Below are positions 22,252 to 23,433 of a stretch of 23,433 bases of DNA, piece after piece. Source of the stretch: an uncultured Atopobium sp. (GTDB lineage: Bacteria; Actinomycetota; Coriobacteriia; Coriobacteriales; Atopobiaceae); assembly GCA_937926845.1 (NCBI GenBank), contig CALBBS010000039.1, positions 1 through 23,433 on the forward strand. Direction: 5' to 3'. The notes below the pieces were generated by a model. The model saw only the letters and a list, made by a program, of their open reading frames with translations, made no database searches and had not been told where the DNA came from. Both the position numbers and the translations under genes were made by a program. Every line of letters starts with the position of its first letter. Position 1 is the stretch's first letter.

Positions 22252-23433
22252 ATGAACGATCGTAATCGTCGTGAGCGAGAATCCACAGCTCAAGAGCTAA
22301 ATCGCATGAATGAGCCGGAATGGACTGAGGAGGCTTCTGACGTAGAGCTCTCGTCCCAGCCGCTTTCTCGTGCAACACAGATGGAACTTCTCGCCCCAGC
22401 GGGAGGTCCTGCGCCCTTTACCGCGGCTCTTGCTGGTGGTGCTGATGCCATTTATTGCGGCTTAGGCAACAACTTCAATGCTCGCCGTGGTGCGGACAAC
22501 TTTGATGACGAGTCATTTGCGCGTGCCTGCAGGCAAGCTCATCTAGCTGGCGCTCGCGTGTACGTCACCGTTAATGTTGTTGTTAAGTGGGACGAGATGC
22601 AGCGTGTACTGCGCTTAATTCGTCGTGCATGGATCCTTGGCGCGGATGCATTTATCATTCAGGACTGGGGCCTTATGGCTCAGGTAAGAAAGACCTGGCC
22701 AGAGATTGAATGCCACGTATCAACGCAGGCCAACATCCACGATACACGCGGTGTTGCTGCTTGTAAAAAGCTTGGTGTAGGACGCGTTACCCTGTCCAGA
22801 GAACTTACCAAAGAGGAAATTTCCACGATTTCTAAGCTTGGCGTTGAGCTGGAGTGTTTTGGTCACGGTGCCTTATGTTTCTGCTATTCAGGCATCTGCC
22901 ATATGTCGTCCATGCGAGGAGACCGCTCAGCTAACCGCGGAGCCTGTGCTCAGCCATGCCGTTTGCCCTATGAGCTACTCAATTCTAAGCACGAAGTTGT
23001 CTCGATGGGCGGTATTGATAGGCTGCTCTGTCCTAAGGATTACTGCACCATTGATGATGTGCCCGACATGATCGAAGCGGGTGTGGGCTCGCTCAAGATT
23101 GAGGGCCGCATGAAGGCTCCTGAGTATGTGTATTCAGTGGTGTCTTCGTATCGTCAGGCAATTGATGCTGCCGAGAAGGGCGTGGACAACCAAGCAGATG
23201 TAGCACGTCGTCATCGTTTGCTTAAACGCTCATTTAACCGTGGTCTGACTAACGCTTACCTGCATGGTACTGCTGGCAACGAGATGATGAGCTATGAGCG
23301 CTCCAACAACCGCGGTGAGATTGTTGGTGAGGTCACCGGAGGACGCCCACTTGAGGATGCTCTTGAGCGCAAGAGTGGTCTCAATGGCGGCCGCGTTAAG
23401 CTGCGTCGTTACAAACAGGCAGACGTTGACCTT
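22252..23433 (+). CDS. Peptidase U32 family protein, truncated by the window end
   Basis: An open frame of 394 codons runs from the ATG at 22252 to the last base with no stop, so the gene continues outside. After about 43 hydrophilic residues, the conserved start MELLAPAGG is followed by the U32 signature (ECFGHGALCFCYSGICHMSS, 201-220). Candidate iron-sulfur ligands are Cys209, Cys211, Cys216, Cys232 and Cys236. Despite the name, characterised members such as TrhP take part in tRNA or rRNA hydroxylation and not clearly in proteolysis. The true role here is not known. It lies 26 bases after rmlC and may be co-transcribed; AGG lies a few bases before the ATG. A start at 22381 would trim the non-conserved N-terminus, but no ribosome binding site is seen there. 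Confidence 0.85.
   Translation, partial: MNDRNRRERESTAQELNRMNEPEWTEEASDVELSSQPLSRATQMELLAPAGGPAPFTAALAGGADAIYCGLGNNFNARRGADNFDDESFARACRQAHLAGARVYVTVNVVVKWDEMQRVLRLIRRAWILGADAFIIQDWGLMAQVRKTWPEIECHVSTQANIHDTRGVAACKKLGVGRVTLSRELTKEEISTISKLGVELECFGHGALCFCYSGICHMSSMRGDRSANRGACAQPCRLPYELLNSKHEVVSMGGIDRLLCPKDYCTIDDVPDMIEAGVGSLKIEGRMKAPEYVYSVVSSYRQAIDAAEKGVDNQADVARRHRLLKRSFNRGLTNAYLHGTAGNEMMSYERSNNRGEIVGEVTGGRPLEDALERKSGLNGGRVKLRRYKQADVDL

Overview
The window (about 46% G+C by eye) looks like a chromosomal piece of a low-to-mid-GC actinobacterium of the Coriobacteriia, most like the Atopobium/Lancefieldella group. This placement is inference. It rests on the DUF6541-type membrane protein, the DUF2304/glycosyltransferase pair, the codon use and the style of the lic genes; no rRNA or marker search was possible. 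Nearly all of the window codes for making and decorating a cell-surface glycan or teichoic-acid-like polymer. No mobile element, tRNA, rRNA or CRISPR array was seen, and no gene-free stretch exceeds 300 bases.

Layout. (1) 126-2261 (-): class A penicillin-binding protein with a Gly-Thr repeat tail and its own promoter and terminator. (2) 2422-9486 (+): a tightly packed set of tyrS, a DUF6541 membrane protein, rmlA, rmlD, rmlB and a first licD, closed by a strong terminator. (3) 9707-12462 (+): a winged-helix/LicC/LicA fusion and the choline permease licB, also closed by a terminator. (4) Minus strand from 18126 down to 12566: a family 2 glycosyltransferase, a class V aminotransferase, a TagD-like cytidylyltransferase fused to a degenerate Gfo/Idh/MocA oxidoreductase, a terminator, then an LtaS-like membrane phosphotransferase. 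(5) 18178-20366 (+): a second licD and a MOP-family flippase, ending in a bidirectional terminator. (6) 20427-21503 (-): a DUF2304 protein and a DPM1-like glycosyltransferase. (7) 21620-22225 (+): rmlC, followed by a peptidase U32 family gene cut by the window end.

How the genes fit together. RmlA, RmlB, RmlC and RmlD make dTDP-L-rhamnose. LicB imports choline, and the LicA and LicC domains of one polypeptide phosphorylate it and activate it as CDP-choline. The two LicD proteins would transfer phosphocholine, or another phospho-alcohol, to the glycan. The flippase beside licD2 recalls pneumococcal TacF, and the LtaS-like enzyme could polymerise or modify phosphoglycerol units outside the membrane. 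The aminotransferase plus TagD-fusion pair may supply a second CDP-linked head group, possibly an amino-alcohol. The whole reads as a phosphocholine-decorated, rhamnose-containing surface polymer pathway. The aminotransferase/TagD-fusion module and the three-part lic fusion are the least conventional parts.
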